8,258 bases of DNA, from contig JACCSN010000605.1 of the NCBI GenBank assembly GCA_013812985.1, positions 1 to 8,258 on the forward strand, in the 5' to 3' direction. Origin of the DNA: Hyphomicrobiales bacterium. Its GTDB lineage: Bacteria > Pseudomonadota > Alphaproteobacteria > Rhizobiales > Afifellaceae. Under the pieces are notes generated by a model. It saw only the letters and a list, made by a program, of their open reading frames with translations. It was not told the origin of the DNA and ran no database searches. Positions 1 to 6,253 of the stretch are shown here, in pieces. A program made the position numbers and the translations under genes. Every line of letters begins with the position of its first letter. The stretch's first letter is position 1.

Positions 1-1
1 C

Positions 2-232
2 CCCTTTTTCATCCTGATCAAATGCCAGCTCGGCAAGTCCTACGAGGTGGCGACCGCCATCTCCGACGCGGAGATCGCGTCGGAGATTTACTCGACGGCC
101 GGCGATTACGACCTCCTGGTGAAGTTCTATGTCGAGCAGGTCGGCGACATCGGTCATTTCGTCAACGAGCGAGTGCACCGCATCGCCGGCATCCAGGACA
201 CCAAGACGATCATCACCTTCAAGGCTTTCTAG
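2..232 (+). CDS. Stand-alone Lrp/AsnC ligand-binding (RAM) domain protein, 3' part
   Basis: The reading frame is open from the left edge and ends in TAG, giving 76 residues that begin PFFILIKCQLGKSYEVA. The sequence matches the C-terminal effector-binding (RAM) domain of Lrp/AsnC regulators: a beta strand (FFILIKC), a helix carrying SDAEIASEIYS, the TAGDYDLLVKFYV strand, an HFVNERVHRIAGI helix and the closing TKTIITFKAF strand. Alphaproteobacteria commonly encode this domain alone, as proteins of about 80 residues without a helix-turn-helix. The frame reaches the window edge at a residue that is normally about the third of such proteins, so probably only a few residues are missing; this is inferred. 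A full-length Lrp regulator with its DNA-binding domain beyond the edge cannot be excluded. These proteins form ring-like oligomers that bind amino acids; the ligand here is unknown. A hairpin followed by a T-run lies just downstream. Confidence 0.85.
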   Translation, partial: PFFILIKCQLGKSYEVATAISDAEIASEIYSTAGDYDLLVKFYVEQVGDIGHFVNERVHRIAGIQDTKTIITFKAF

Positions 233-259
233 ACGCCGGCATTTGCTCAAGGGCAGCCA

Positions 260-299
260 GGCTCTTGAGTGCCCGTCCCGAAACTCACAGCCTCTTTTT
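260..299 (+). terminator. Probable Rho-independent terminator of the Lrp-like gene
   Basis: GGCT (260-263) pairs with AGCC (289-292). Across a small internal loop, TGAGT (266-270) pairs with ACTCA (283-287), leaving a 12-nt apical loop. TCTTTTTG follows directly. It sits 28 bp after the stop codon and about 100 bp before the fructokinase start, which is the expected place. The stem is interrupted, so strength is uncertain; CTCAAG/CTTGAG (246-251/264-269) offers an alternative fold. Confidence 0.5.
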
Positions 300-400
300 G
301 AGCATGTCCGAGGGCGAGGCTTCGCTCCGCGCCTTAACCGGCCTTCCGTCCGCCACCCCAAGGGCTACCTATCCGAGAACGGCGAAGGAGACTTTCAAGG

Positions 401-1357
401 ATGAGTTTCGGGCCGGATGCTGGAGCGACGGTTCCCGCCTTGACCGCCGGCGTGGCCGGGCTGAGCATCGGCGTCGACCTCGGCGGCACCAAGATCGAGG
501 CGATGGCGCTCGACGCGTCCGGCGAGGCGGTGTTCCGCCAGCGCACGGCGACGCCCCGAGGCTACGACGCGGTGCTGCGCGCCATCGCCGGGCTGGTCGC
601 GGCGGCGGAAAGCGCGACGGGCCTCGCCGGCACGATAGGCGTCGGCGCGCCGGGCTCGCTGTCGCCGGCAAGCGGGCTGTGGCGGAACGCCAACATCGAA
701 TTCTGCAACGGCCGCGATCTGCCGGGCGACCTCGCCGCCGCGCTTGGCCGGCCGGTCCGCGTGGAGAACGACGGCAATTGTTTCGCGCTGTCCGAAGCGA
801 TCGACGGCGCCGGGGCGGACAGCTGGACGGTCTACGGCCTCACCGCCGGCACGGGGCTCGGCGGCGGTATGGTGATCGGGCAGCGGCTCAATCGCGGGCG
901 CAACGCCGCGGCGGCCGAAGCGGGCCACGTGCCGCTGCCGTGGCTCCAGCCGGAAGATTTCCCGCTGCCGCCCTGCTATTGCGGGCTCGAAGGCTGCGCC
1001 GAGCAATATATTTCGGGCACCGGGCTCGCCCGCGATTTCCGCGCCGTCACCGGGACGGCGCTGACCGGGGAGGAGATCATCGCGCTTGCCGCAGCGGGCG
1101 ACGCCCCCGCGGCGGCGGCCGTCGAACGGCTCCATGACCGCTTCGCGCGCTACCTGTCCGTGCTGGTCAACATCATGGACCCGGACGTGATCGTGCTCGG
1201 CGGCGGGCTCTCCAAGGTCCCCGGCTTTTGCGGAAATGTCGCCTGGCGCGTGCCGCGCACCACGTTTGCCCGCGATATCGAGGTGCGGTTTGTTCCGGCC
1301 GTTCATGGCGATTCCAGCGGAGTGCGCGGCGCCGCGCGACTGTGGGACGGGGCTTAG
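401..1357 (+). CDS. mak: ROK-family fructokinase (Mak-like)
   Basis: This 318-residue cytoplasmic sugar kinase probably phosphorylates fructose, and possibly mannose or glucose, to the 6-phosphate with ATP. The ATP-binding phosphate-1 motif DLGGTK is at residues 26-31. ENDGN, carrying the expected catalytic Asp124, is at 122-126, and GTGLGGG is at 150-156. The ROK zinc site consists of EAGH (173-176) and CYCGLEGCAEQYISG (192-206). LGGG (266-269) and the HGDSSGVRGAARLW tail (302-315) resemble E. coli Mak more than glucokinase, NagK or ROK repressors, and there is no N-terminal helix-turn-helix. The protein has about 20 residues before the first strand that Mak lacks. The start is favoured by AAGGAG (385-390) 10 nt upstream of ATG. 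It appears to be a single-gene unit, because a putative terminator precedes it and the next gene has its own promoter-like sequence. Substrate choice is inferred from the family. Confidence 0.88.
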   Translation: MSFGPDAGATVPALTAGVAGLSIGVDLGGTKIEAMALDASGEAVFRQRTATPRGYDAVLRAIAGLVAAAESATGLAGTIGVGAPGSLSPASGLWRNANIEFCNGRDLPGDLAAALGRPVRVENDGNCFALSEAIDGAGADSWTVYGLTAGTGLGGGMVIGQRLNRGRNAAAAEAGHVPLPWLQPEDFPLPPCYCGLEGCAEQYISGTGLARDFRAVTGTALTGEEIIALAAAGDAPAAAAVERLHDRFARYLSVLVNIMDPDVIVLGGGLSKVPGFCGNVAWRVPRTTFARDIEVRFVPAVHGDSSGVRGAARLWDGA

Positions 1358-1410
1358 AAGCAGCGGTCGTTCGCTATCGCTCACGCGCGCCAGTTAAGCC
1401 GAACTACATC

Positions 1411-1441
1411 TTGAAAGCTCCGATGGACGTACTATTAATAG
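1411..1441 (+). promoter_or_regulatory. Candidate promoter and overlapping palindromic operator of the toxin-antitoxin module
   Basis: TTGAAA (1411-1416) resembles a -35 box. TATTAA (1433-1438), 16 bp further on, is a weak -10 match lying inside the perfect palindrome CTATTAATAG (1432-1441). Type II antitoxins usually repress their own operon by binding palindromes that overlap the promoter, and this site is 27 bp before the antitoxin start. It stands out as AT-rich in GC-rich surroundings. Box matches are partial, so this is a prediction. Confidence 0.4.
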
Positions 1442-1468
1442 GTCTCATCATGAATTTGGAGCGCACCG

Positions 1469-1717
1469 ATGGCGAGCGTGGTTCTGGCTGAGATGACCGC
1501 GAGCGTGTCGGAGCTGAAGCGAAATCCGATGAGGACCGTCGCCGCCGGCGAAGGTGCTCCGGTCGCGATCCTGAACCGGAATGAGCCGGCATTCTATTGC
1601 ATTCCGGCAAAGGCCTATGAGGCGATGATGGATCGGCTTGAAGATATTGAGCTGAACGCCATCGCCGATGCACGCCAGGATCAGCCGGTCATCAAAGTCG
1701 CCCTGGATGACCTTTGA
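1469..1717 (+). CDS. Type II antitoxin, Phd/YefM (StbD-like)
   Basis: This 82-residue protein should neutralise the RelE toxin encoded next to it and, as a dimer or with the toxin, repress the operon. The N-terminal part has the Phd/YefM pattern: SVSELKRNP (12-20), then VAAGEGAPVAILNRNEPAFY (24-43) and IPAKAYEAMMDRLED (45-59). The last residues, PVIKVALDDL (73-82), resemble the toxin-wrapping C-terminal end of E. coli RelB (PVRVTLDEL, from memory), so the fold is Phd-like and the tail RelB-like. That combination is typical of StbD-type antitoxins. GGAG (1458-1461) sits 7 nt before the ATG and fixes the start. The gene overlaps the toxin start by 11 bp, indicating translational coupling. Base composition is visibly less GC-rich than the flanks, consistent with horizontal acquisition. 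Confidence 0.87.
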   Translation: MASVVLAEMTASVSELKRNPMRTVAAGEGAPVAILNRNEPAFYCIPAKAYEAMMDRLEDIELNAIADARQDQPVIKVALDDL

Positions 1718-1988
1718 GCTCGGCTTTCTGGCCGAGGCATTGAAGGAATGGCGTAAGCTGGACAGCGACATTCGTGAGCAGTTCAGGAAGAAGCTGGTCG
1801 AACGCCTCGGCAACCCGCGCGTCCCAGCCTCCAAGCTGCACGGACACAAGGACCGATACAAGATCAAGCTGAGGCGTGCCGGGTGTCGTCTCGTCTACGA
1901 AGTTCGAGATGCGGAACTTGTCGTCGTCGTCGTGGCGGTGGGCAAACGCGACCGCAATGCGGTGTACAAAGCCGCCGAAAAGAGGTGA
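1707..1988 (+). CDS. relE: RelE-family mRNA interferase toxin (RelE/StbE)
   Basis: This 93-residue toxin should cleave mRNA in the ribosomal A site when its antitoxin is degraded. It lines up with E. coli RelE without gaps that I can see: ALKEWRKL (11-18), YKIKLR (51-56), RLVYEV (61-66) and VGKRDRNAVY (78-87). The residues known to matter in E. coli RelE (Lys52, Lys54, Arg61, Arg81, Tyr87) are all present at the same positions, so it is expected to be active. The ATG lies within the last codons of the antitoxin; an in-frame ATG 13 codons earlier would add a non-RelE stretch and is disfavoured. Antitoxin-first order and overlap are normal for relBE/stbDE operons. It ends 21 bp before the convergent MFS gene, with no obvious T-tract terminator between them. 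Confidence 0.9.
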   Translation: MTFELGFLAEALKEWRKLDSDIREQFRKKLVERLGNPRVPASKLHGHKDRYKIKLRRAGCRLVYEVRDAELVVVVVAVGKRDRNAVYKAAEKR

Positions 1989-2009
1989 GGCTTTGCAGCC
2001 GGTTTGGGC

Positions 2010-3167
2010 TCAGTTCCATTCGTCTCCCGCCGGGCGGACCGCCGCGGCGAAGACGCCCATGACGACGCAGCCGAGCACGATCAGCCCGAGCGCCAGCGTG
2101 AGGTTCGCCTGCTCGGCCACCAGGCCGATCACCGGCGGGCCGGTGAGGAAGCCGGCATAGCCCATGGTGGCGACGGCGGCGATGCCGGCGCCGGCCGACT
2201 GGCCGTGGATGCGCCCGGCCGCGCCGAAGAAGATCGGCACGAGGTTGGACAGGCCAAAGCCGATCACGGCGAAGCCTAGGATGGCCAGAGCCGGCCACGG
2301 CGCGACAAGCGCTACGGCGAGGCCCGCCGCCGACAGGAACGCGCTCGCCCTGACCAGCGTCACCGACCCGATATGGCCGCGCAAAAAGTCTCCGGCGAAG
2401 CGGCCGGCGGCCATTGTCGCGGAGAACGCCGCGAAGCCGGTGGCGGCCATCCCCGCGCCAAGATCGAGGCTGTCCTTCAGGTGGAGAGCGCTCCAGTCGA
2501 GCACCGCTCCCTCGCTGGTGAGCGCCAGAAAGGCCAGCAGCCCGAGGCCGACCGTGGCGCGCGTCGGGAGCGCGAAAGCGGGCTCGCCATTGCCGCTGTC
2601 CGCCGCGCCCGGCAGGAGGAAGAACAGCGGCGTGAGCCCGAGCGCGGCGGCGATCCCCGTCTGCAGCATCGCGTGAGCAAGCGGCGGCATGATCGGCAGG
2701 AGAGCGGCGGCGAGCCCGGCGCCGAGGAGCCCGCCGAGGCTGAACATGCCGTGGAACGACGACATGACCGGCTTGCCGAGCCGTTGTTCCACCATCACGC
2801 CATGCGCGTTCATGGCGACGTCCAGCACTCCATTCGCCGCCCCGAAGAAAAGCAGCGCCGCGGCAAGGAGAAGCGGACTCGGCGCCAGGATCGGCAGCGC
2901 GAAGGTGACGAGAAACCCGATCGTCGCGGCGCGGGTTACGGCGGCGCTGCCGAGCCTGGCGATGACGGGGCCGGCGAGCGGCATGGCGATCAGCGCGCCG
3001 AGCGCCATCGCGAGCAGCGACAGGCCGAGCGCGGCGTGGCTGATCCCCAGCCGCTCCTTGACGAGCGGGATATGGGCGGCCCAGGCGCCGATGGTCATGC
3101 CGTTGGCGAGAAAGACGAAAGCCACGGCCCAGCGGGCGCGCCGGTCGGCGCCGGGGTTCTCCTGCAT
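2010..3167 (-). CDS. Major facilitator superfamily transporter, YbjJ-like
   Basis: This 385-residue, very hydrophobic inner-membrane protein has roughly 12 predicted membrane segments, for example residues 13-31, 43-68, 79-97, 99-120, 137-158, 165-186, 204-217, 239-255, 272-290, 293-313, 326-350 and 356-376. DVAMNAHG (116-123), SSFHGMFSLGGLLGA (136-150), EGAVLDWSALHL (219-230) and GIAAVATMGYAGFLTGPP (328-345) mark the YbjJ/fucose-permease-like branch of MFS. The substrate is unknown; related proteins are annotated as sugar permeases or drug transporters without firm evidence. The start has GGAA 6 nt upstream. It begins 19 bp after opgH ends on the same strand, so the two are probably co-transcribed, which makes a role in glucan or sugar handling possible but unproven. 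Confidence 0.85.
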   Translation of the reverse strand: MQENPGADRRARWAVAFVFLANGMTIGAWAAHIPLVKERLGISHAALGLSLLAMALGALIAMPLAGPVIARLGSAAVTRAATIGFLVTFALPILAPSPLLLAAALLFFGAANGVLDVAMNAHGVMVEQRLGKPVMSSFHGMFSLGGLLGAGLAAALLPIMPPLAHAMLQTGIAAALGLTPLFFLLPGAADSGNGEPAFALPTRATVGLGLLAFLALTSEGAVLDWSALHLKDSLDLGAGMAATGFAAFSATMAAGRFAGDFLRGHIGSVTLVRASAFLSAAGLAVALVAPWPALAILGFAVIGFGLSNLVPIFFGAAGRIHGQSAGAGIAAVATMGYAGFLTGPPVIGLVAEQANLTLALGLIVLGCVVMGVFAAAVRPAGDEWN

Positions 3168-3186
3168 GCTTCGTTCCAGGTCTTTC

Positions 3187-5385
3187 TTAAGCGGCGGGGG
3201 TCGCGACCCGCGCGGGCTCGAGCGGGCGGCCGATCAGCGCGGGACGGATCGGCGCGACGGCTCGGGTTCCTGTCCCGCCCAATCGCGGCAGGGCGGCGAG
3301 CTGTTCGGCGAGCGCGCGATGGCCGGCGATCTGGATGCGCTCAGGCGGGTCAAGCCAGGCTAGCGCCTCGCCTAGCGTTCGCGCCTGGCGGACCTTCTCG
3401 ATCGCCGTCAGGTAGGCCGCGTCCGGGGCGCCTCTGAAGCGGGGCGCGGAGCTCGTCCATCTGAAGTGCGTGTTCCGCACGGCCTCGCCGGTGGCGAGCG
3501 CATGGACGCCATCGGCGGGCAAGCCCGGCAGGCGAGCCATTGTCGCGGAGCGTGCCTGGAAAATCACGGGTGGCTCGCGCTCCTCCGGCGTCAGGAGCAG
3601 GCCGGCCCTGCGGAGCGCGGCGCCCAGACGCGCGCTGCCGCTCCATTTGGACAGCGGCGCGGCGAGAAGCAGACCGGCGACCGGGGCCGAAAGCCACGCC
3701 AGGCCCGTCGGGGAGAGGAGAAAGGCCGCCAAGCCCATCGCCAGGCCGAAACCAAAGTGCCAGCGATGCCGACGCCAGGCGTCGCCCCATTCAGTCTCGC
3801 CGGTGTCGCGCTGGCGCTCGGACCAGCCGGAATCGCGGCCGGCGAGGATCTCGTAGATCTGCCGACTGTGGATCATCATCATGACCGGCGCGAGAAGGGC
3901 GGAGACGACGAGCTCGAGGAGAAAGCTTCCCAGAAGACGCGGCGCGCCGCCACAACCTCGACGCAAGCCGGGGTCGAGCAGCGCGCGGAGAAGCCCGATG
4001 AGCTTGGGCAGGAGCAGGACGGCCAGGCTGAACAGGAACAGCCGGATCGTCTGGCTCGATTCGAGAACCGGGCCGGCGGCATGGGCCGGATCGGTCGGGC
4101 TTTCCGGGCCGGCGAAGTGGGCCTCCAGACCGAGCGCGAACCCGCCGGCGATCAGCAGAAGCCAAAGCGGCGAGGCGAGATAGCTCATCATCCCCATCGC
4201 CAGGTGCGCCCGGCTGACGAGGGTCAGCCCGCTCGCGTAAATGACTTTGGAATGCTGCAGGTTGCCCTGCGCCCAGCGCCGGTCGCGGACGGCCGCGTGG
4301 ATCAAGGAGGGCGGGCTCTCCTCCCAGGAGCCGCCGAGGCGCGCCGCCATCTCGACGCGCCAGCCGGCGCGGCGCATCAGGGCCGCCTCGACGAAATCGT
4401 GCGACAGGATGTGGCCGCCGAGGGGCTTGCGGCCGGGCAGCTCGGGCAGCCCGCAGGCGCTCGCGAAGGCGGCGGTGCGGATGATCGCGTTGTGCCCCCA
4501 ATAGGTGCCGTCGCTCCCCTGCCAGGCGGCGAGGCCGCAGGCCATGACCGGGCCATGGACGCGAGCGGCGAATTGCTGCATGCGGGCGAAGACCGTCGCG
4601 CCGCCGGCCAGCATCGGAACGGTCTGCAGGATGCCGAGCTTCGGGTCCTTCTCCATCGCCGCGGCGAGCGCGACCAGCGCTTCGGGCGACATCAGGCTGT
4701 CGGCGTCGAGCAGGATGAAATGATCGTAGCGGCCGCCCCAGGTCTCGACGAAGTCGCGGACGTTGCCGGATTTCTTCGCCGCGTTGACCCAGCGCCGGCG
4801 ATACCAGACCGGCATCACATCGCGGAGCGCCGAGCGCAGCCGATCCACGGCCAAGGTTTCGGCCACCCAGACATCGGCTTTCGTCGAATCGGAGAGGATG
4901 ACGATCTCGAAGGCGCGCGCCTCGCCGATCTCCTGGAGACCGCGAGCCATCGCCTCCAGCGCCGCGCTCGTTCGCGCCGGGTCTTCCTGGAAAACGGGCA
5001 TGACGAGGGCGTTGCGCGATGCGAGCGCTCCGCCGGTGTGGCCCGGGCGGATGTGGCGTGCCGGCGGTGCCACCAGCCCGGCGACCGCCGAGCTTGCCGC
5101 GAGCGAGATCCAACCGAAGGTCACCGCAAGGACTGCGGTCATCAGAGCCTCCAAAGTGGTGATCCCGCCGGATGATACGACCCGGACCATCTCGCGCGTG
5201 GCGATGGCGGCGAGCGCCGCCGCGCCGCCGAAAGCGACCAGCCGCGCCGCGGCCACGCGCCAGGAGATGCCGCCCTGCCTCCAACGGACCGGCGCAAGCC
5301 TAAGGTCCTGGACAGGCATGGCCACGGGCGCCGGGGACGGCATGCCCGGATGGGCCTTCAGCGGGAGGACGACATGCTCGGTCAT
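3187..5385 (-). CDS. opgH: Glucans biosynthesis glucosyltransferase OpgH (MdoH)
   Basis: This inner-membrane family-2 glycosyltransferase polymerises the glucose backbone of osmoregulated periplasmic glucans from UDP-glucose. From the chosen ATG it is 732 residues. Two membrane segments (about 43-62 and 79-104) precede the cytoplasmic catalytic domain, which carries MPVFQED (129-135), ILSDS (163-167), RRRWVNAAKKSGN (197-209), LLDADS with the DxD motif (225-230), SHDF (328-331, catalytic-base region) and RRWAQGN (369-375, the Q-x-x-R-W-type region). Further membrane segments follow (about 395-418, 447-470, 484-505, 543-578). E. coli OpgH is 847 residues; the N-terminal tail here is much shorter. 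The frame is open for another 88 codons upstream, but that stretch is not protein-like. No strong ribosome site marks the start; a GTG five codons upstream, or ATGs at residues 15 and 23, are alternatives. Its usual partner opgG is not in the window. Confidence 0.92.
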   Translation of the reverse strand: MTEHVVLPLKAHPGMPSPAPVAMPVQDLRLAPVRWRQGGISWRVAAARLVAFGGAAALAAIATREMVRVVSSGGITTLEALMTAVLAVTFGWISLAASSAVAGLVAPPARHIRPGHTGGALASRNALVMPVFQEDPARTSAALEAMARGLQEIGEARAFEIVILSDSTKADVWVAETLAVDRLRSALRDVMPVWYRRRWVNAAKKSGNVRDFVETWGGRYDHFILLDADSLMSPEALVALAAAMEKDPKLGILQTVPMLAGGATVFARMQQFAARVHGPVMACGLAAWQGSDGTYWGHNAIIRTAAFASACGLPELPGRKPLGGHILSHDFVEAALMRRAGWRVEMAARLGGSWEESPPSLIHAAVRDRRWAQGNLQHSKVIYASGLTLVSRAHLAMGMMSYLASPLWLLLIAGGFALGLEAHFAGPESPTDPAHAAGPVLESSQTIRLFLFSLAVLLLPKLIGLLRALLDPGLRRGCGGAPRLLGSFLLELVVSALLAPVMMMIHSRQIYEILAGRDSGWSERQRDTGETEWGDAWRRHRWHFGFGLAMGLAAFLLSPTGLAWLSAPVAGLLLAAPLSKWSGSARLGAALRRAGLLLTPEEREPPVIFQARSATMARLPGLPADGVHALATGEAVRNTHFRWTSSAPRFRGAPDAAYLTAIEKVRQARTLGEALAWLDPPERIQIAGHRALAEQLAALPRLGGTGTRAVAPIRPALIGRPLEPARVATPAA

Positions 5386-5526
5386 CGAGCCGACCGACAC
5401 AGACCACCCGAGGCGCGCGGGATGCGTCGTTCCTGGCCATGCGGGCCTGCCGCCGCATTGGCTGACCCGCCATGCACAGAGCTGCGTCTGATCATGATCG
5501 CTCTTCAGGATTCGCCGGGCGGGACG

Positions 5527-5673
5527 ATGCGGGAAGCTGGGCGCTTCAAAGCAGACGGGAGGCCCTCGCCGCCAGAAGCAATCGACCTTCGCAACTGCGA
5601 CAAAGCGCACTCGGTTCCGTCGGGCCTCCAGCCCGCCCTGCGGCGGCATCGCATCGGTGGCGATCCGCCGTAG
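5527..5673 (+). CDS. Doubtful 48-codon leader-type reading frame ending Gly-Asp-Pro-Pro-stop
   Basis: ATG to TAG would give a basic 48-residue peptide (MREAGRFKADGR... ending RRHRIGGDPP). I do not recognise it. It is listed because its stop codon falls directly after the middle repeat of the attenuator-like structure, and because a C-terminal Pro-Pro before a stop codon is a known slow-termination context. The upstream GGGCGGGACG is a poor, badly spaced Shine-Dalgarno match. An in-frame ATG 11 codons earlier (5494) has none. Open frames are common by chance at this GC content, so it is more likely not a gene. Confidence 0.15.
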   Translation: MREAGRFKADGRPSPPEAIDLRNCDKAHSVPSGLQPALRRHRIGGDPP

Positions 5674-5705
5674 CGCCCAACCGACCGGCGGATCGCGCTC
5701 TTTTT
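5638..5705 (+). promoter_or_regulatory. Attenuator-like element: three mutually pairing repeats plus T-run
   Basis: Segment A (CGGCGGCATCGC, 5641-5652) and segment C (CGGCGGATCGC, 5686-5696) are both complementary to segment B (GCGATCCGCCG, 5660-5670). B:C is a perfect 11-bp stem with a 15-nt loop, followed by GCTCTTTTT (5697-5705), which looks like an intrinsic terminator reading rightwards. A:B is an alternative stem with a 7-nt loop and one bulged C. It can be extended by CTG/TAG (5638-5640/5671-5673, including one G-T pair) and would prevent B:C from forming. Mutually exclusive stems of this kind are the signature of transcription attenuation. The element ends 103 bp before the L,D-transpeptidase start. 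A plain terminator for a short upstream transcript or small RNA is the simpler alternative. Confidence 0.45.
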
Positions 5706-5709
5706 CGTG

Positions 5710-5788
5710 ATCTCGATAACGTGAAGCGAGATGCTCCTTTTAACTTTTCGATGCGATTGTGGACAACGCAACAAGAGAGTTAATCTCG
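5710..5788. repeat. Three short ATCTCG/CGAGAT repeats upstream of the L,D-transpeptidase gene
   Basis: ATCTCG occurs at 5710-5715 and 5783-5788, with its complement CGAGAT at 5727-5732. The first pair could form a 6-bp stem with an 11-nt loop. The last copy overlaps a small GAGA-GTTAA-TCTC inverted repeat (5775-5787) near the possible -10 region. These might be regulator half-sites, but six-base matches can arise by chance. Confidence 0.25.
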
Positions 5789-5808
5789 TGCGTGTCGGGA
5801 GTTCAGTC

Positions 5809-6228
5809 ATGCGTAAGCTTGTGGTTTGCGTGTTGTTCCTTGCCTTGGGCGTCTCCAATGCTTGGGCGGCGAGCCTGGTGGCGAAGGTGGATATCTCGAA
5901 TCAGACGATGACGGTCATCCGGAACGGCGTCGTCGCTTATTCCTGGAAGGTGTCGACCGGAGCGAAAGGGTATCGGACGCCCACTGGCAGCTATAGCCCG
6001 CAACGGCTGCACAGGATGTGGTATTCCAGCAAATACGCGAATTCGCCGATGCCGCACTCCATCTTCTTCCGCGGCGGCTACGCGGTCCACGGAACGGACC
6101 AGATCAGGAAGCTGGGCCGGCCGGCCTCGCATGGCTGCGTCCGCCTGCATCCAAGCCATGCGGCGAGGCTTTTCGCCCTGGTCAAGGCGCACGGGCCGAA
6201 GAACACCCGCATCGTCGTCCAGAACTGA
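5809..6228 (+). CDS. Exported L,D-transpeptidase (YkuD domain)
   Basis: This small periplasmic enzyme of 139 residues should form or exchange meso-DAP cross-links in peptidoglycan, or attach proteins to it. A signal peptide is clear: MRK, a hydrophobic core (LVVCVLFLALGV, 4-15) and a likely Ala-x-Ala cleavage near residues 19-21. The YkuD domain fills the rest, beginning at SLVAKVDISNQTMTV. It carries STGAKGYRTPTGSY (49-62) and the catalytic block with VHGTDQ (93-98) and SHGCVRL (107-113): His94, His108, nucleophile Cys110 and Arg112. No LysM or peptidoglycan-binding domain is present, so it is a minimal form. GGGAG (5797-5801) lies 7 nt before this ATG, which favours it over an in-frame ATG 26 codons upstream that would bury the signal peptide. 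It is divergent from opgH and convergent with the deacylase gene, with 25 bp between stops; a GGCGG/CCGCC hairpin (6241-6254) there lacks a T-run. Confidence 0.92.
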   Translation: MRKLVVCVLFLALGVSNAWAASLVAKVDISNQTMTVIRNGVVAYSWKVSTGAKGYRTPTGSYSPQRLHRMWYSSKYANSPMPHSIFFRGGYAVHGTDQIRKLGRPASHGCVRLHPSHAARLFALVKAHGPKNTRIVVQN

Positions 6229-6253
6229 GCGGCGGCGCCCGGCGGCCTGCCGC

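Larger units (their letters stand above)
5386..5808. other. Gap of about 420 bp between divergent opgH and L,D-transpeptidase genes
   Basis: No gene I can recognise lies here. The opgH half (to about 5640) is GC-rich, and I see no convincing opgH promoter in it. It contains the palindrome GATCATGATC (5490-5499), a possible binding site. The middle holds the three-repeat attenuator-like structure and a doubtful short reading frame. The right third (5701-5808) is AT-richer and should carry the L,D-transpeptidase promoter. A weak candidate is TTGTGG (5757-5762) with GTTAAT (5779-5784) at 16-bp spacing, but the matches are poor. Confidence 0.6.

Noticed and set aside
22..1137. 371-codon rightward frame crossing the Lrp-like gene, the terminator and the fructokinase
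   Set aside because: It is out of frame with both supported genes and reads Arg-rich low-complexity sequence.
395..1384. 329-codon leftward frame opposite the fructokinase
   Set aside because: The forward strand carries complete ROK motifs with a good ribosome site; the reverse product has no recognisable features.
2373..3437. 354-codon rightward frame opposite the MFS and opgH genes
   Set aside because: It mirrors hydrophobic MFS codons as charged repeats, a typical shadow of a membrane protein gene.
3466..5175. Very long rightward open frame (569 codons) opposite opgH
   Set aside because: Its product is rich in Arg, Gly, Ala and Gln with no domain-like pattern, and it lies opposite a gene with full OpgH motifs. 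Long antisense frames are expected at this GC content.
5490..5499. GATCATGATC palindrome as a specific operator
   Set aside because: It is an isolated 10-bp palindrome with no recognisable promoter around it, so it is mentioned only in the description of the gap.
5386..5649. In-frame 88-codon N-terminal extension of opgH
   Set aside because: The added stretch (rich in Arg, Pro, Trp and Cys) lacks similarity to OpgH N-termini as I know them and covers the likely regulatory region. It is kept only as a start-site uncertainty.
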